This document shows positions 1 through 6,262 of a stretch of DNA of 10,447 nt, piece by piece. The DNA is from an uncultured Parvibacter sp. (lineage in GTDB: Bacteria; Actinomycetota; Coriobacteriia; Coriobacteriales; Eggerthellaceae), in assembly GCA_910587945.1 (NCBI GenBank), contig CAJUNI010000074.1:1-10447 (forward strand), given 5' to 3'. Position 1 is the first letter of the stretch, and every line of letters starts with the position of its first letter. Under the pieces are notes generated by a model, which was given only the letters and a program-made list of their open reading frames with translations, had not been told where the DNA came from and did no database searches. Both the position numbers and the translations under genes were made by a program.

Positions 1-740
1 CGCAGACCTATTTGCACTCGATTTGCAATCAACTCTCCGCCATGCTCAACCATGCAGTGCGCTACTACGGGCTCGATTCGAACCCGATGGTGAAGGTCGG
101 CAAGATCGGAAGCAAGCAAGCCGAAGAGATGAGCTTCTGGACGAAGGAAGAATACCTGCATTTCAGTCGCGAGATCATGGACAAGCCGCAATCATTCATA
201 GCCTTCGAGCTGCTCTATTGGTGCGGTCTTCGCCTAGGCGAGATGCTAGCTCTCACTCCCGCTGACTTCGACTTCAAGAACAAGCGTCTATCGGTGACCA
301 AGAGCTATCAGCGCATGCATCGTGAAGACGTCATCACCGCACCTAAGACCCCGAAGTCGGTCAGAACGATCGTGATGCCGAGCTTCCTCGTCGACGAGGT
401 TATCGACTTCATGAAGTGCATTCCCGACCTGCGCGATTTCGACAGGCTCGTTCCTGCCACGAAGTCATTCCTCCATCACGAAATGGATCGCGGATCGAAA
501 GCCGCCGGGGTCAAGCGCATTCGCATTCACGATCTGCGCCACAGCCATGTGTCGCTGCTCATCGAGCTTGGTTATTCGGCTCTTGCGATTGCAGACAGGC
601 TCGGCCATGAGAGCACTGAGGTGACCATGCGCTATGCGCACCTTTTCCCGAACAAGCAGGAAGACATGGCGGATGACTTGGAGATCCAGCGGGGAACCGG
701 CATGTCGGTACTTGACGCAACAAAGCCCATGAAGCAATAG
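1..740 (+). CDS. Tyrosine-type site-specific integrase, N-terminus cut off by the window edge
   Basis: This is a phage/ICE-type integrase that catalyses integration and excision of the element through a covalent 3'-phosphotyrosine. The reading frame is open to the left edge; the first in-window start-like codon, TTG at 12, is internal (Gln-Thr-Tyr precede it), so the N-terminal arm-binding domain and part of the core-binding domain are missing. Counting from the TTG, the catalytic residues are Arg74 in CGLRLGEML, a probable beta-hairpin Lys near 112-115, His173 and Arg176 in HDLRHSH, His199 in LGHES, and Tyr208 in MRYAHLF. All expected catalytic positions are present, so the enzyme is probably active. 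It is followed 19 bp later by the mobilization-type gene on the same strand, suggesting co-transcription. The family is certain. That it is the integrase of the element abutting guaA is inference from position. Confidence 0.95.
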   Translation, partial: QTYLHSICNQLSAMLNHAVRYYGLDSNPMVKVGKIGSKQAEEMSFWTKEEYLHFSREIMDKPQSFIAFELLYWCGLRLGEMLALTPADFDFKNKRLSVTKSYQRMHREDVITAPKTPKSVRTIVMPSFLVDEVIDFMKCIPDLRDFDRLVPATKSFLHHEMDRGSKAAGVKRIRIHDLRHSHVSLLIELGYSALAIADRLGHESTEVTMRYAHLFPNKQEDMADDLEIQRGTGMSVLDATKPMKQ

Positions 741-759
741 ACGAAAGGAAGCGACCACG

Positions 760-1140
760 ATGTCAGAGAAGAACCTGGATAGTTATGGAAGGCAGCGTAG
801 CAAGACCATCGCGTTTCGCATGTCGCCGGAAGAGGCCCGACTGCTCGACCAACTGGTTGCTGTCAGCGGAATGACCAAGCAGGACTACATCATCAGCAAG
901 CTGTCAGACACGACGATGAACGTCGTTCCCTCAAGCCGCATGCAAAAAGGCTTGGAAGACGGGATGCTGCTCATATATCGCGAGCTGTTGCGCATCACTG
1001 ACGGCTGCGAAGTAAGCCCCGAGCTTGCCGCGCTGGCGGAGAAGATTGGCGCTATCTTTTCCGACCTGTCAGAAAAGGAGATCGCTGAGAGGCTCCCAAG
1101 CAACGAGAACGCGATCATCGATCTTGAGCGGGGGCTCTGA
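760..1140 (+). CDS. Ribbon-helix-helix mobilization-type (MobC-like) protein
   Basis: A 126-residue protein. Residues 13-50 carry the signature of RHH relaxosome accessory proteins: a basic beta strand (RSKTIAFRMSPEE) followed by helices containing LLDQLVAVSGMTKQDYIISKL. Proteins of this type in Gram-positive integrative and plasmid elements are usually annotated as MobC or plasmid mobilization proteins. They bind at an origin of transfer and help the relaxase nick. The rest (about 55-126) is acidic, probably helical and not recognisable. The ATG at 760 follows an AAAGGAA Shine-Dalgarno with a rather long spacing of about 10 nt. The stop overlaps the start of the next gene (TGATG), so the two are probably translationally coupled. 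No relaxase is visible in the window, so a role as a DNA-binding regulator or replication accessory cannot be excluded. Confidence 0.72.
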   Translation: MSEKNLDSYGRQRSKTIAFRMSPEEARLLDQLVAVSGMTKQDYIISKLSDTTMNVVPSSRMQKGLEDGMLLIYRELLRITDGCEVSPELAALAEKIGAIFSDLSEKEIAERLPSNENAIIDLERGL

Positions 1141-2144
1141 TGCTAAAGCTGTGCGCAAGAACAGCCCAAGAGCTGCTTGAAGAACCCATCACGGAGGCTG
1201 ATTGGGTTATAGAGGATCTATTGCCCGTCGGGGCACACATTCTGGCGGGGGCTCCCAAGATCGGCAAGTCGTGGATGATGCTCGCTATGGGGCTTGCCGT
1301 GAGCATGGGAACACCTTTTTGGGACTATGCAGTATGCCAAGGAAGCGTGCTGTATCTCTGCCTTGAAGACACCTATGCGCGCGTGAAGAAGAGGCTCTGG
1401 AAGCTAACCGATGAAGCGAACGATCGGTTCTATCTCGCCAACTCGGCTGCAACCATAAAGGACGGTCTTGCGGAGCAAATCGATTACTTCGTCATCACTC
1501 ATCCGGACCTGAAGCTTGTCTTCATCGACACGTTCCAGAAGGTGCGAAGCCCAACATGTGACAGCATCTACGCAGCGGACTACGGAGACTTCTCAGCACT
1601 GAAGGCCGTGGCTGACAAGCATAGCTTGGCGATGATGGTGGTTCACCACACCCGCAAGATGGCCGATGAGGACATCATGAACACCGTATCGGGGTCAAGC
1701 GGAATAACGGGAAGTGCGGACAGCATCTGGGTGTTGAAGCGAGCGTCGCGTGGCGTTGGGGACGCGACGCTTACGGTCACCGGCCGCGATGTCGAGTTCC
1801 GAGAGCTGAAACTGGCTCTTAGGGATTGTCGATGGAACCTCATTGAGCGCACGAGCGAGGAAGAGCTTGAAGAGCGCGATGTTCCAGGTTGCGTTTTGCG
1901 CGTGCTTGAATTTATGAATGTGCACGAGGAAGGCGTTTGGAGTGGATCAGTCGGCGAGCTCATAGAGGCGGCAGAAGTCAATGGTGTCACGACGGCGACG
2001 TTCGGGAAGTTCCTTGCTCAGCACAGCGTCTTCATGCGGTTGCGCGGAATTACGTACAGCAAGAAGCACACGAGCACCGGGCAAGTCGTCACACTCGAAA
2101 GAGTCGCATATGAAGGAAGTGAAGGCGATGAAGGCTACGGCTAG
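1140..2144 (+). CDS. RepA-like AAA ATPase (RecA-fold hexameric helicase family) with winged-helix-like C-terminus
   Basis: A 334-residue ATPase of the RepA/AAA_25 type found in plasmids and integrative elements, where it is thought to act as a replicative helicase. Walker A is GAPKIGKS at residues 37-44 and Walker B is LVFIDT at 126-131. A sensor-like VVHHTRK follows at 167-173, then the SGSSGITGSADSIWVLKR segment (184-201) typical of this family. Residues of about 245-325 look like a winged-helix DNA-binding domain that could recognise an origin. The ATG at 1140 shares its A with the TGA of the preceding gene, and only a weak G-rich Shine-Dalgarno is present, consistent with translational coupling. 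Immediately downstream is a dense array of repeats and hairpins, the expected location for an origin that such a protein would work on. The family call is strong. Helicase function in this element is inferred. Confidence 0.85.
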   Translation: MLKLCARTAQELLEEPITEADWVIEDLLPVGAHILAGAPKIGKSWMMLAMGLAVSMGTPFWDYAVCQGSVLYLCLEDTYARVKKRLWKLTDEANDRFYLANSAATIKDGLAEQIDYFVITHPDLKLVFIDTFQKVRSPTCDSIYAADYGDFSALKAVADKHSLAMMVVHHTRKMADEDIMNTVSGSSGITGSADSIWVLKRASRGVGDATLTVTGRDVEFRELKLALRDCRWNLIERTSEEELEERDVPGCVLRVLEFMNVHEEGVWSGSVGELIEAAEVNGVTTATFGKFLAQHSVFMRLRGITYSKKHTSTGQVVTLERVAYEGSEGDEGYG

Positions 2145-2180
2145 ATATAGCAACCAACTTTCATTGCCTTCATGGCTTTC
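2121..2180 (+). other. Long stem-loop spanning the repA stop codon
   Basis: Positions 2121-2135 (GAAGGCGATGAAGGC) can pair with 2166-2180 (GCCTTCATGGCTTTC): 13 Watson-Crick pairs, one G-T wobble and one mismatch out of 15. The loop is 30 nt and contains the repA stop. No T-run follows on the plus strand, so it does not look like an intrinsic terminator. It is the first of a series of inverted repeats downstream of repA. Confidence 0.5.
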
Positions 2181-2194
2181 ATTCGCAAAGGGCG

Positions 2195-2273
2195 CTTAGA
2201 AGCTCTGAGAGACGCTTCTAATGACGATTCGCAGTAATGAGCCATTGAGAGCCGTTCTAAGGGCTTAGAAACG
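2195..2273. repeat. Two hairpins built from CTTAGAA/TTCTAAG motifs
   Basis: The first inverted repeat is TTAGAAGC (2196-2203) with GCTTCTAA (2214-2221), perfect 8 bp with a 10-nt loop. The second is TTCTAAG-GG-CTTAGAA (2255-2270), a perfect 7-bp palindrome with a 2-nt centre that extends by CG/CG around one bulged A. The CTTAGAA heptamer recurs at 2195-2201 and 2264-2270, and in reverse at 2255-2261. A TGAGAG(A/C)CG tract precedes the right arm of each hairpin (about 2206 and 2246) and occurs again in the next repeat (about 2307). This suggests diverged copies of one ancestral unit. Confidence 0.6.
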
Positions 2274-2280
2274 ATTATTT

Positions 2281-2421
2281 GCAAGTAGCCCATAGCGTAT
2301 TACCTTTGAGAGCCGCTATGGCGAATCCTAGCAAGTAGCCCATTGGCGTATTACGTTTCCAACCGCCATAGACAACTTTAGCAAGTAGCCTATGGCGTCC
2401 GACAACGCCAATCGTACTTGC
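2281..2421. repeat. 50-bp-periodic repeat array with retained inverted-repeat arms
   Basis: GCAAGTAGCC occurs at 2281, 2331 and 2381, exactly 50 bp apart. The first two copies continue nearly identically (CAT, then AGCG or TGGCG, then TATTAC). Each copy contains an inverted repeat. Copy 1 has CCATAGCG (2290-2297) with CGCTATGG (2314-2321). Copy 2 has TGGCG (2344-2348) with CGCCA (2364-2368). Copy 3 has GCAAGTA and TGGCG (2381-2397) with CGCCA and TACTTGC (2406-2421). The octamer CTATGGCG is at 2316-2323 and 2390-2397 and inverted at 2364-2371, so copies 2 and 3 can also pair with each other. Position just after repA suggests iterons or single-strand structures of a replication origin. Confidence 0.7.
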
Positions 2422-2493
2422 CCGGATTCGGGAAACTGCTCGACGGCGACAGCAGGCTGTCAGCCGTCTCTCAGTTTGCGGGGGATCCCCCGC
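2421..2493. other. Abutting hairpins and 16-bp palindrome: candidate oriV/oriT core
   Basis: Three structures follow each other with almost no spacer. CCCG-GATT-CGGG (2421-2432) is a small hairpin. A compound hairpin then runs 2433-2477: AAACTG pairs with CAGTTT (2472-2477), a 3x3 internal loop follows, then GACGGC with GCCGTC, one bulged A (2462), and GACAGC with GCTGTC, closing on a 2-nt loop, for 18 base pairs in all. GCGGGGGATCCCCCGC (2478-2493) is a perfect 16-bp palindrome. Single-stranded initiation sites and transfer origins of mobilizable replicons commonly carry such hairpins. The neighbouring repA and mobC-like genes fit both readings. No nic site can be assigned from sequence alone. 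Confidence 0.6.
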
Positions 2494-2576
2494 GCCCCTT
2501 CATTGATATTCCGAGTGATCGTTCTACTGCAACAAGACAGCATATTTCTTAGCTATGCATTCAAGTGCGACGGCAA

Positions 2577-2606
2577 GTGTCCTTATTGTGGGACACGGCC
2601 ATTTTT
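2577..2606 (+). terminator. Possible intrinsic terminator after the repA/origin region
   Basis: GTGTCC (2577-2582) pairs perfectly with GGACAC (2591-2596) across an 8-nt loop, and a TTTTTG run begins 6 nt later on the plus strand. It would separate transcription from the integrase/repA side from the downstream methyltransferase operon. The stem is only 6 bp and the T-run is slightly displaced, so this is tentative. Confidence 0.35.
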
Positions 2607-2641
2607 GTCTTGAGCAAGAATAACTTTGAAAAACTAGCCAC

Positions 2642-2691
2642 TTCGCTTCTTGAGCGAATAAAAGATGAGAATGTGATATACAATGTATTTC
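2642..2691 (+). promoter_or_regulatory. Candidate promoter and autoregulatory operator of the methyltransferase operon
   Basis: An extended -10-like TGATATACA lies at 2674-2682. TTGAGC (2650-2655) is a possible but too distant -35. Two inverted repeats overlap these elements. TTCGCT (2642-2647) with AGCGAA (2653-2658) covers the -35 area. A 17-bp imperfect palindrome (2675-2691, arms GAxATAC and GTATxTC around AAT) covers the -10. RHH antitoxins of the RelB/DinJ family repress their own promoters by binding such palindromes, and the gene downstream begins with exactly such a domain. The operator assignment is inference. Confidence 0.4.
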
Positions 2692-2704
2692 ATAATCCGT
2701 GCAT

Positions 2705-2709
2705 GGAGG
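2705..2709 (+). promoter_or_regulatory. Shine-Dalgarno GGAGG that fixes the methyltransferase start
   Basis: GGAGG lies 4 nt before the ATG at 2714. An in-frame GTG at 2699 precedes it but would place the Shine-Dalgarno inside the coding region. The protein starting MSQTPTTIRI also matches the usual N-terminus of RelB/DinJ-type RHH domains. The ATG at 2714 is therefore preferred. Confidence 0.75.
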
Positions 2710-2713
2710 AATT

Positions 2714-4048
2714 ATGAGTCAAACACCTACAACTATTCGCATTGATCCACAACTGAAGAATGAGGCATGCGATATTTATAAGGAGTTGGGGATATCCTTT
2801 TCTGCTGCTGTCAGCGCTTTTCTGAAAGCCACGATTAGAGCTCAAGGCTTACCTTTTGAAATGAAGCTGAACGATGCTGCGGAAGCGACCACCGACTCTT
2901 CAAGCTTTTCCAATTGGCCAAACGAAAAGGGTCAATGCAGCTCCAGCAGCAAAGCCAACAATTCCTCTTTGAATCAGGCGGGAAAGGAAAAGAAGGACGA
3001 ATTTTATACCCAGTACTCTGATATCGAAATTGAAGTTGAGAATTACCGAGATCAATTTGAAAACAAGACAGTCTTCTGTAATTGTGACGACCCTTTTGAG
3101 TCAAATTTCTTTCGCTATTTCATTCATAACTTCAATAGCTTGAAACTAAAGAAGCTAATTGCGACCTGCTATGCGCATTCAAGCAGGAAGAGCACGCTCA
3201 GCTGTTTCGGAGATTTTCTGCTACCCCAGACGGATCATCCGGTAGCGTACAAAGCAGTAGTTACTCTTGTCGATGACGGATTAATCGAAACAGAATCTGG
3301 GGACGTAGACCTCGTAAGGCTTTTTCAAATTCCAGGCAATTCAATTGAAATCCTTAACGGTGATGGAGATTTTCGATCACCCGAATCAGTTAATTTACTT
3401 GAAGCAAGCGACATCATCGTGACTAATCCGCCGTTTTCCTTGTTCAGAGAATTCATAAGTCAACTTACCCGATTTAATAAAGATTTTCTCATTATTGGAA
3501 ATATTAATGCGATTACCTATAAAGAGGTTTTCCCGCTCATACGTGAAAACAAAGTATGGCTGGGAGCCAGTATCCACTCGGGTGATAGAAAGTTCTTCGT
3601 TCCTGATGATTACCCCCTAAATGCTGCGGGCTGTGGCATAGACGAGAATGGGCAAAGATTTATTAGAGTTAAGGGAGTTCGTTGGTTCACCAATCTTGAT
3701 ATGCCCCAGCGTCATGAGCGGCTTCCCCTAAAGGAAGAGTTCAGCGAGGAGAATTATCCAAAGTATGAGAATTATGATGCGGTTAATGTTTCTCGCACCG
3801 CTAACATCCCCTTTAACTACGATGGCGTGATGGGCGTACCCATCACATTTTTAGATAAATATAGTCCGGATCAGTTCGAGATTCTCATGCTTGCAAATGG
3901 AAACGTGCGTGCAAACTCGTCGCCTGAGATTCTGAAGAGAGTTGGATACTCAAAACATGATCTCGATAAAGGAGGGGTGGGCATTATTGATGGAAAGCGT
4001 TCATATGCCCGCATTCTGATTCAAAGAAGAAAACTCGAGGTCGCTTAA
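2714..4048 (+). CDS. Fusion: RelB/DinJ-type RHH domain plus EcoRI-family adenine-specific DNA methyltransferase
   Basis: A 444-residue protein. Residues 1-50 read as a complete RelB/DinJ antitoxin-type RHH DNA-binding domain (TTIRIDPQLKNEA, then ELGISFSAAVSAFLK, then GLPFEM). Residues of about 51-95 form a Ser/Asn-rich, low-complexity linker. Residues 95-444 match the EcoRI-type adenine methyltransferase family: FYTQ at 97-100, FCNCDDP at 121-127, catalytic motif IV NPPF at 238-241, and a conserved C-terminal IDGKRSYARILIQRRK (425-440). It should methylate adenine N6 in one strand or half of the recognition site. No toxin gene is adjacent, so the RHH part probably serves gene regulation or DNA targeting rather than toxin neutralisation. 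The stop TAA overlaps the next ATG by one base. Codon choice is AT-richer than that of the int-repA block, consistent with separate acquisition. Confidence 0.88.
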   Translation: MSQTPTTIRIDPQLKNEACDIYKELGISFSAAVSAFLKATIRAQGLPFEMKLNDAAEATTDSSSFSNWPNEKGQCSSSSKANNSSLNQAGKEKKDEFYTQYSDIEIEVENYRDQFENKTVFCNCDDPFESNFFRYFIHNFNSLKLKKLIATCYAHSSRKSTLSCFGDFLLPQTDHPVAYKAVVTLVDDGLIETESGDVDLVRLFQIPGNSIEILNGDGDFRSPESVNLLEASDIIVTNPPFSLFREFISQLTRFNKDFLIIGNINAITYKEVFPLIRENKVWLGASIHSGDRKFFVPDDYPLNAAGCGIDENGQRFIRVKGVRWFTNLDMPQRHERLPLKEEFSEENYPKYENYDAVNVSRTANIPFNYDGVMGVPITFLDKYSPDQFEILMLANGNVRANSSPEILKRVGYSKHDLDKGGVGIIDGKRSYARILIQRRKLEVA

Positions 4049-4929
4049 TGCCTAAATCAAATTCAAGTAAACTAGGGGCTCTCCGAGTGCCCTGTTGCTA
4101 TCAAGGCGGCAAGCAGCGGATCGCCTCACAGGTGGTTGACCACCTTATGAAGCACCCTTTATCAAAATCAAACGAAACAGTTTACTATGATTTATGTTGC
4201 GGCTCTGGAGCTGTCACAATCGAGCTCTTGAATCGTGGAGTAGAACCACAACGTATTGTTATGGTTGACCAAAGCTCTTGGGGGGCATTTTGGAAAAAAA
4301 TCGGGGCTGGAAGCTATGACTTAAACAAGCTCAGGCAACTGATAGATGAAATTCCCGAAGAAAAGAAGCAGGTAAAAGCTCACGTTTCATTATTGGCAAA
4401 GCAACCTATCAACGATGAAGAAGCTTATATCTATCCGATTTTGCAAGCTTGCTCCTTCGGTGGCAAGCAGATATGGCGCGAAAACAACGAGTGGAGGAAC
4501 GCCTTCTTTCGGGACTATTGGGAACCAACTTCTACCAGCAAAAGAAGGAGCCCCGCAAATCCTATGCAGCCTTCGCCTTTAACTTTGTTTAAAAGGATTG
4601 AAGCAATTTCAACAAGAGCCCAAGGAATTACTTGTCATCAGATGGATGTTTTAGAAGCCATTGATTTAATGCAAGAAAATGAAAAAACTATTGTGTATAT
4701 CGATCCTCCTTATGCGGGGATGACAAACTACGGATTTCAGCTCGATATAGACCGTTTTGTGAGGCTCTACTTATCACAACAAAAGGCGCCGCTGTTTGTT
4801 TCGGAAAATAGGCCGCTGTCAGAAAATGCATTCAGGCTTGATTTCGGCGGCGCAAAAGGTGGAATCAGTGGAAACAAGCCCTCGAAGCACGATGAATGGC
4901 TCTCCGAATTTGACGGCTTATTACAATAA
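4048..4929 (+). CDS. D12-class (Dam-like) adenine-specific DNA methyltransferase
   Basis: A 293-residue alpha-class N6-adenine methyltransferase. Motif X is YQGGKQRIA (18-26, where the family usually has an aromatic residue followed by xGGK). The AdoMet-binding motif I is DLCCGSGAV (48-56), and catalytic motif IV is DPPY (219-222) within VYIDPPYAGMTNYGF. The FGGKQIW segment (137-143) and the region after it, about 144-190, would contribute to target recognition. It is the second methyltransferase of the cluster: the ATG at 4048 shares its A with the upstream stop (TAATG), so the two are probably coupled. Two different adenine methyltransferases suggest that each strand of an asymmetric site is protected separately. 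The 3' end overlaps the convergent nuclease gene by 9 bp. The class is confident; the specificity is unknown. Confidence 0.85.
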   Translation: MPKSNSSKLGALRVPCCYQGGKQRIASQVVDHLMKHPLSKSNETVYYDLCCGSGAVTIELLNRGVEPQRIVMVDQSSWGAFWKKIGAGSYDLNKLRQLIDEIPEEKKQVKAHVSLLAKQPINDEEAYIYPILQACSFGGKQIWRENNEWRNAFFRDYWEPTSTSKRRSPANPMQPSPLTLFKRIEAISTRAQGITCHQMDVLEAIDLMQENEKTIVYIDPPYAGMTNYGFQLDIDRFVRLYLSQQKAPLFVSENRPLSENAFRLDFGGAKGGISGNKPSKHDEWLSEFDGLLQ

Positions 4930-6159
4930 TCCCAGTAACCTTGAATTCCTGCTTAAACCATTATGCGCAACTATCTTGGAAACCTCTTCGAATTCCTCCA
5001 TGTCGTCCGCATCAAACACGGCCATGAAGTAATACCCATCATCGACTTTCGTGAATGTGATGATTTTATTTACAAGATACTCAGAACCTAATGCCTCTGT
5101 AATTCTTGCGCCATCTTCTGCTCGACCTTTGATTTGAAGTCGCCATGTTCCATTTGCGCGATCGCCCTCGGGATACTTAATCGTATTGCCAACGTAGTCG
5201 ATTCCATCGTAGTTGATGACAATATCTTTTACAGCGGAAATATCACTAGGATCAACTCCGAAGAAACGAACGCCACCCTCCATCAAATCGCTTTCGCCCA
5301 AAGAAAACTGTGTTGTCGCAGGGTCACCCTTAACTACGGCTGCGGTTTTCGAAAGATCAAGAATGTTACGGGATCCTCCCGTCATTCTTTTTGTTTCAAA
5401 CCACATAATTGAGCTGTCCTCTTCAACTAACGCTGCGGGGACGACTTCCTTCTGTTTGACGTCTTTTATAGGTGCAAGCTCATCGCCCTCCGTGTTTATC
5501 AAAAAGTGTTCGATCTTTGGGAGATTAGCTTCTAGCTTCTTAGCAAATCTTGTTGGTTGTCCTGCTTCACGATAGATTCGTGCATTTCTTGCAATTCGCG
5601 TCTTTGCTTCTTTCGCAATATATCCTTCAGCTAAAAGAGCGTCGATATCCGATTCACTCTTAATCTCAAAACAGATATCTGTTGTTGACTCGAGTTGTTT
5701 AATGTAGTTAATTAGTTCCTTTTGTACCTCTGATTTTTCTGCCTTGTTGTCTTCAGACAAAATCAGCGATGCTTCTATGTTCGTCCACAACCCACCGCTT
5801 GTAAGATTATTGGATCCAACAATGAGAACGCCTTCATCGTCAGAAGTGAAGCTATATATTTTCGGATGGAAAGTTTGCCCTGACTCAAGATGAACGACGG
5901 TTAGTTTATTCACAATTCTAAGCAAAGAGACAAGCGCTTCATAAGAGGTTCCGTCTAGATCGATACCTACGTAGACATCGATTTCACCTCCGCTTTTTCT
6001 AAATGCTTCTAGAGACTCCTTAAGGCGCAATACGCCACTGTTCTTCGCAAAGGCAACAATGATGGTTAGCTTGTTATACTTCGAGTCTTCTAAGCAGTCC
6101 TTGATATAATTGCCCACTTGTCCACCAAGGGGCTGATTTAGCAATCGAATTGAGCTCAT
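4921..6159 (-). CDS. PLD-family restriction endonuclease (BfiI/NgoFVII-like) with probable B3-like DNA-binding domain
   Basis: A 412-residue protein. The N-terminal half (about 1-165) is a phospholipase-D-fold nuclease with a single HxK motif: His98 and Lys100 in HPKIYSF, GSNNL at 115-119 with Asn118, and Glu129 a little further on. This spacing is that of the metal-independent BfiI/NgoFVII nucleases, which dimerise to form one active site. Residues of about 160-240 look like a charged helical linker. Residues of about 250-412 (with VRFFGVDPSD, then TWRLQIKG) resemble the B3-like specificity domain of that family, though less certainly. The ATG at 6159 is preferred over an in-frame TTG at 6165 because AGGA lies 7 nt upstream of it. 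It is convergent with, and overlaps, the D12 methyltransferase, so it is expressed separately from the two protective enzymes. Other PLD-type helicase-associated or DISARM-like nucleases are possible but less likely. Confidence 0.8.
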   Translation of the reverse strand: MSSIRLLNQPLGGQVGNYIKDCLEDSKYNKLTIIVAFAKNSGVLRLKESLEAFRKSGGEIDVYVGIDLDGTSYEALVSLLRIVNKLTVVHLESGQTFHPKIYSFTSDDEGVLIVGSNNLTSGGLWTNIEASLILSEDNKAEKSEVQKELINYIKQLESTTDICFEIKSESDIDALLAEGYIAKEAKTRIARNARIYREAGQPTRFAKKLEANLPKIEHFLINTEGDELAPIKDVKQKEVVPAALVEEDSSIMWFETKRMTGGSRNILDLSKTAAVVKGDPATTQFSLGESDLMEGGVRFFGVDPSDISAVKDIVINYDGIDYVGNTIKYPEGDRANGTWRLQIKGRAEDGARITEALGSEYLVNKIITFTKVDDGYYFMAVFDADDMEEFEEVSKIVAHNGLSRNSRLLGLL

Positions 6160-6166
6160 AATCAAA

Positions 6167-6195
6167 TCCTATATCGCAGTTTTTTGCTTATTATA
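6167..6195 (-). promoter_or_regulatory. Ribosome binding site and -10 box of the endonuclease gene
   Basis: On the minus strand a perfect TATAAT (6195 to 6190) lies about 30 bp before the start, and AGGA (6170 to 6167) lies 7 nt before the ATG. No good -35 hexamer is seen at 16-18 bp. The promoter may be weak or activator-dependent, which would suit a restriction enzyme that must lag behind its methyltransferases. Confidence 0.4.
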
Positions 6196-6262
6196 TCCGC
6201 GTCATCCAATATGGCCTAATGCACAAACCACGGTGACGAAGCAAACTAAAACTTCTCAAGGT

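Noticed and set aside
2281..2421. 50-bp spaced repeats as a CRISPR array
   Set aside because: The conserved part has only about three copies, the repeat and spacer lengths do not fit, the spacers resemble each other, and no cas genes are present.
2392..2613. 73-codon plus-strand frame ending in a Cys-rich CDGKCPYCG segment
   Set aside because: It has no Shine-Dalgarno, starts inside the repeat array and runs through the compound hairpin and GC palindrome. The Cys pattern alone is not enough to call a zinc protein.
2714..2870. Stand-alone RelB/DinJ antitoxin gene with a toxin partner
   Set aside because: The frame continues without a stop into the methyltransferase, and no RelE/YafQ-type toxin frame lies nearby.
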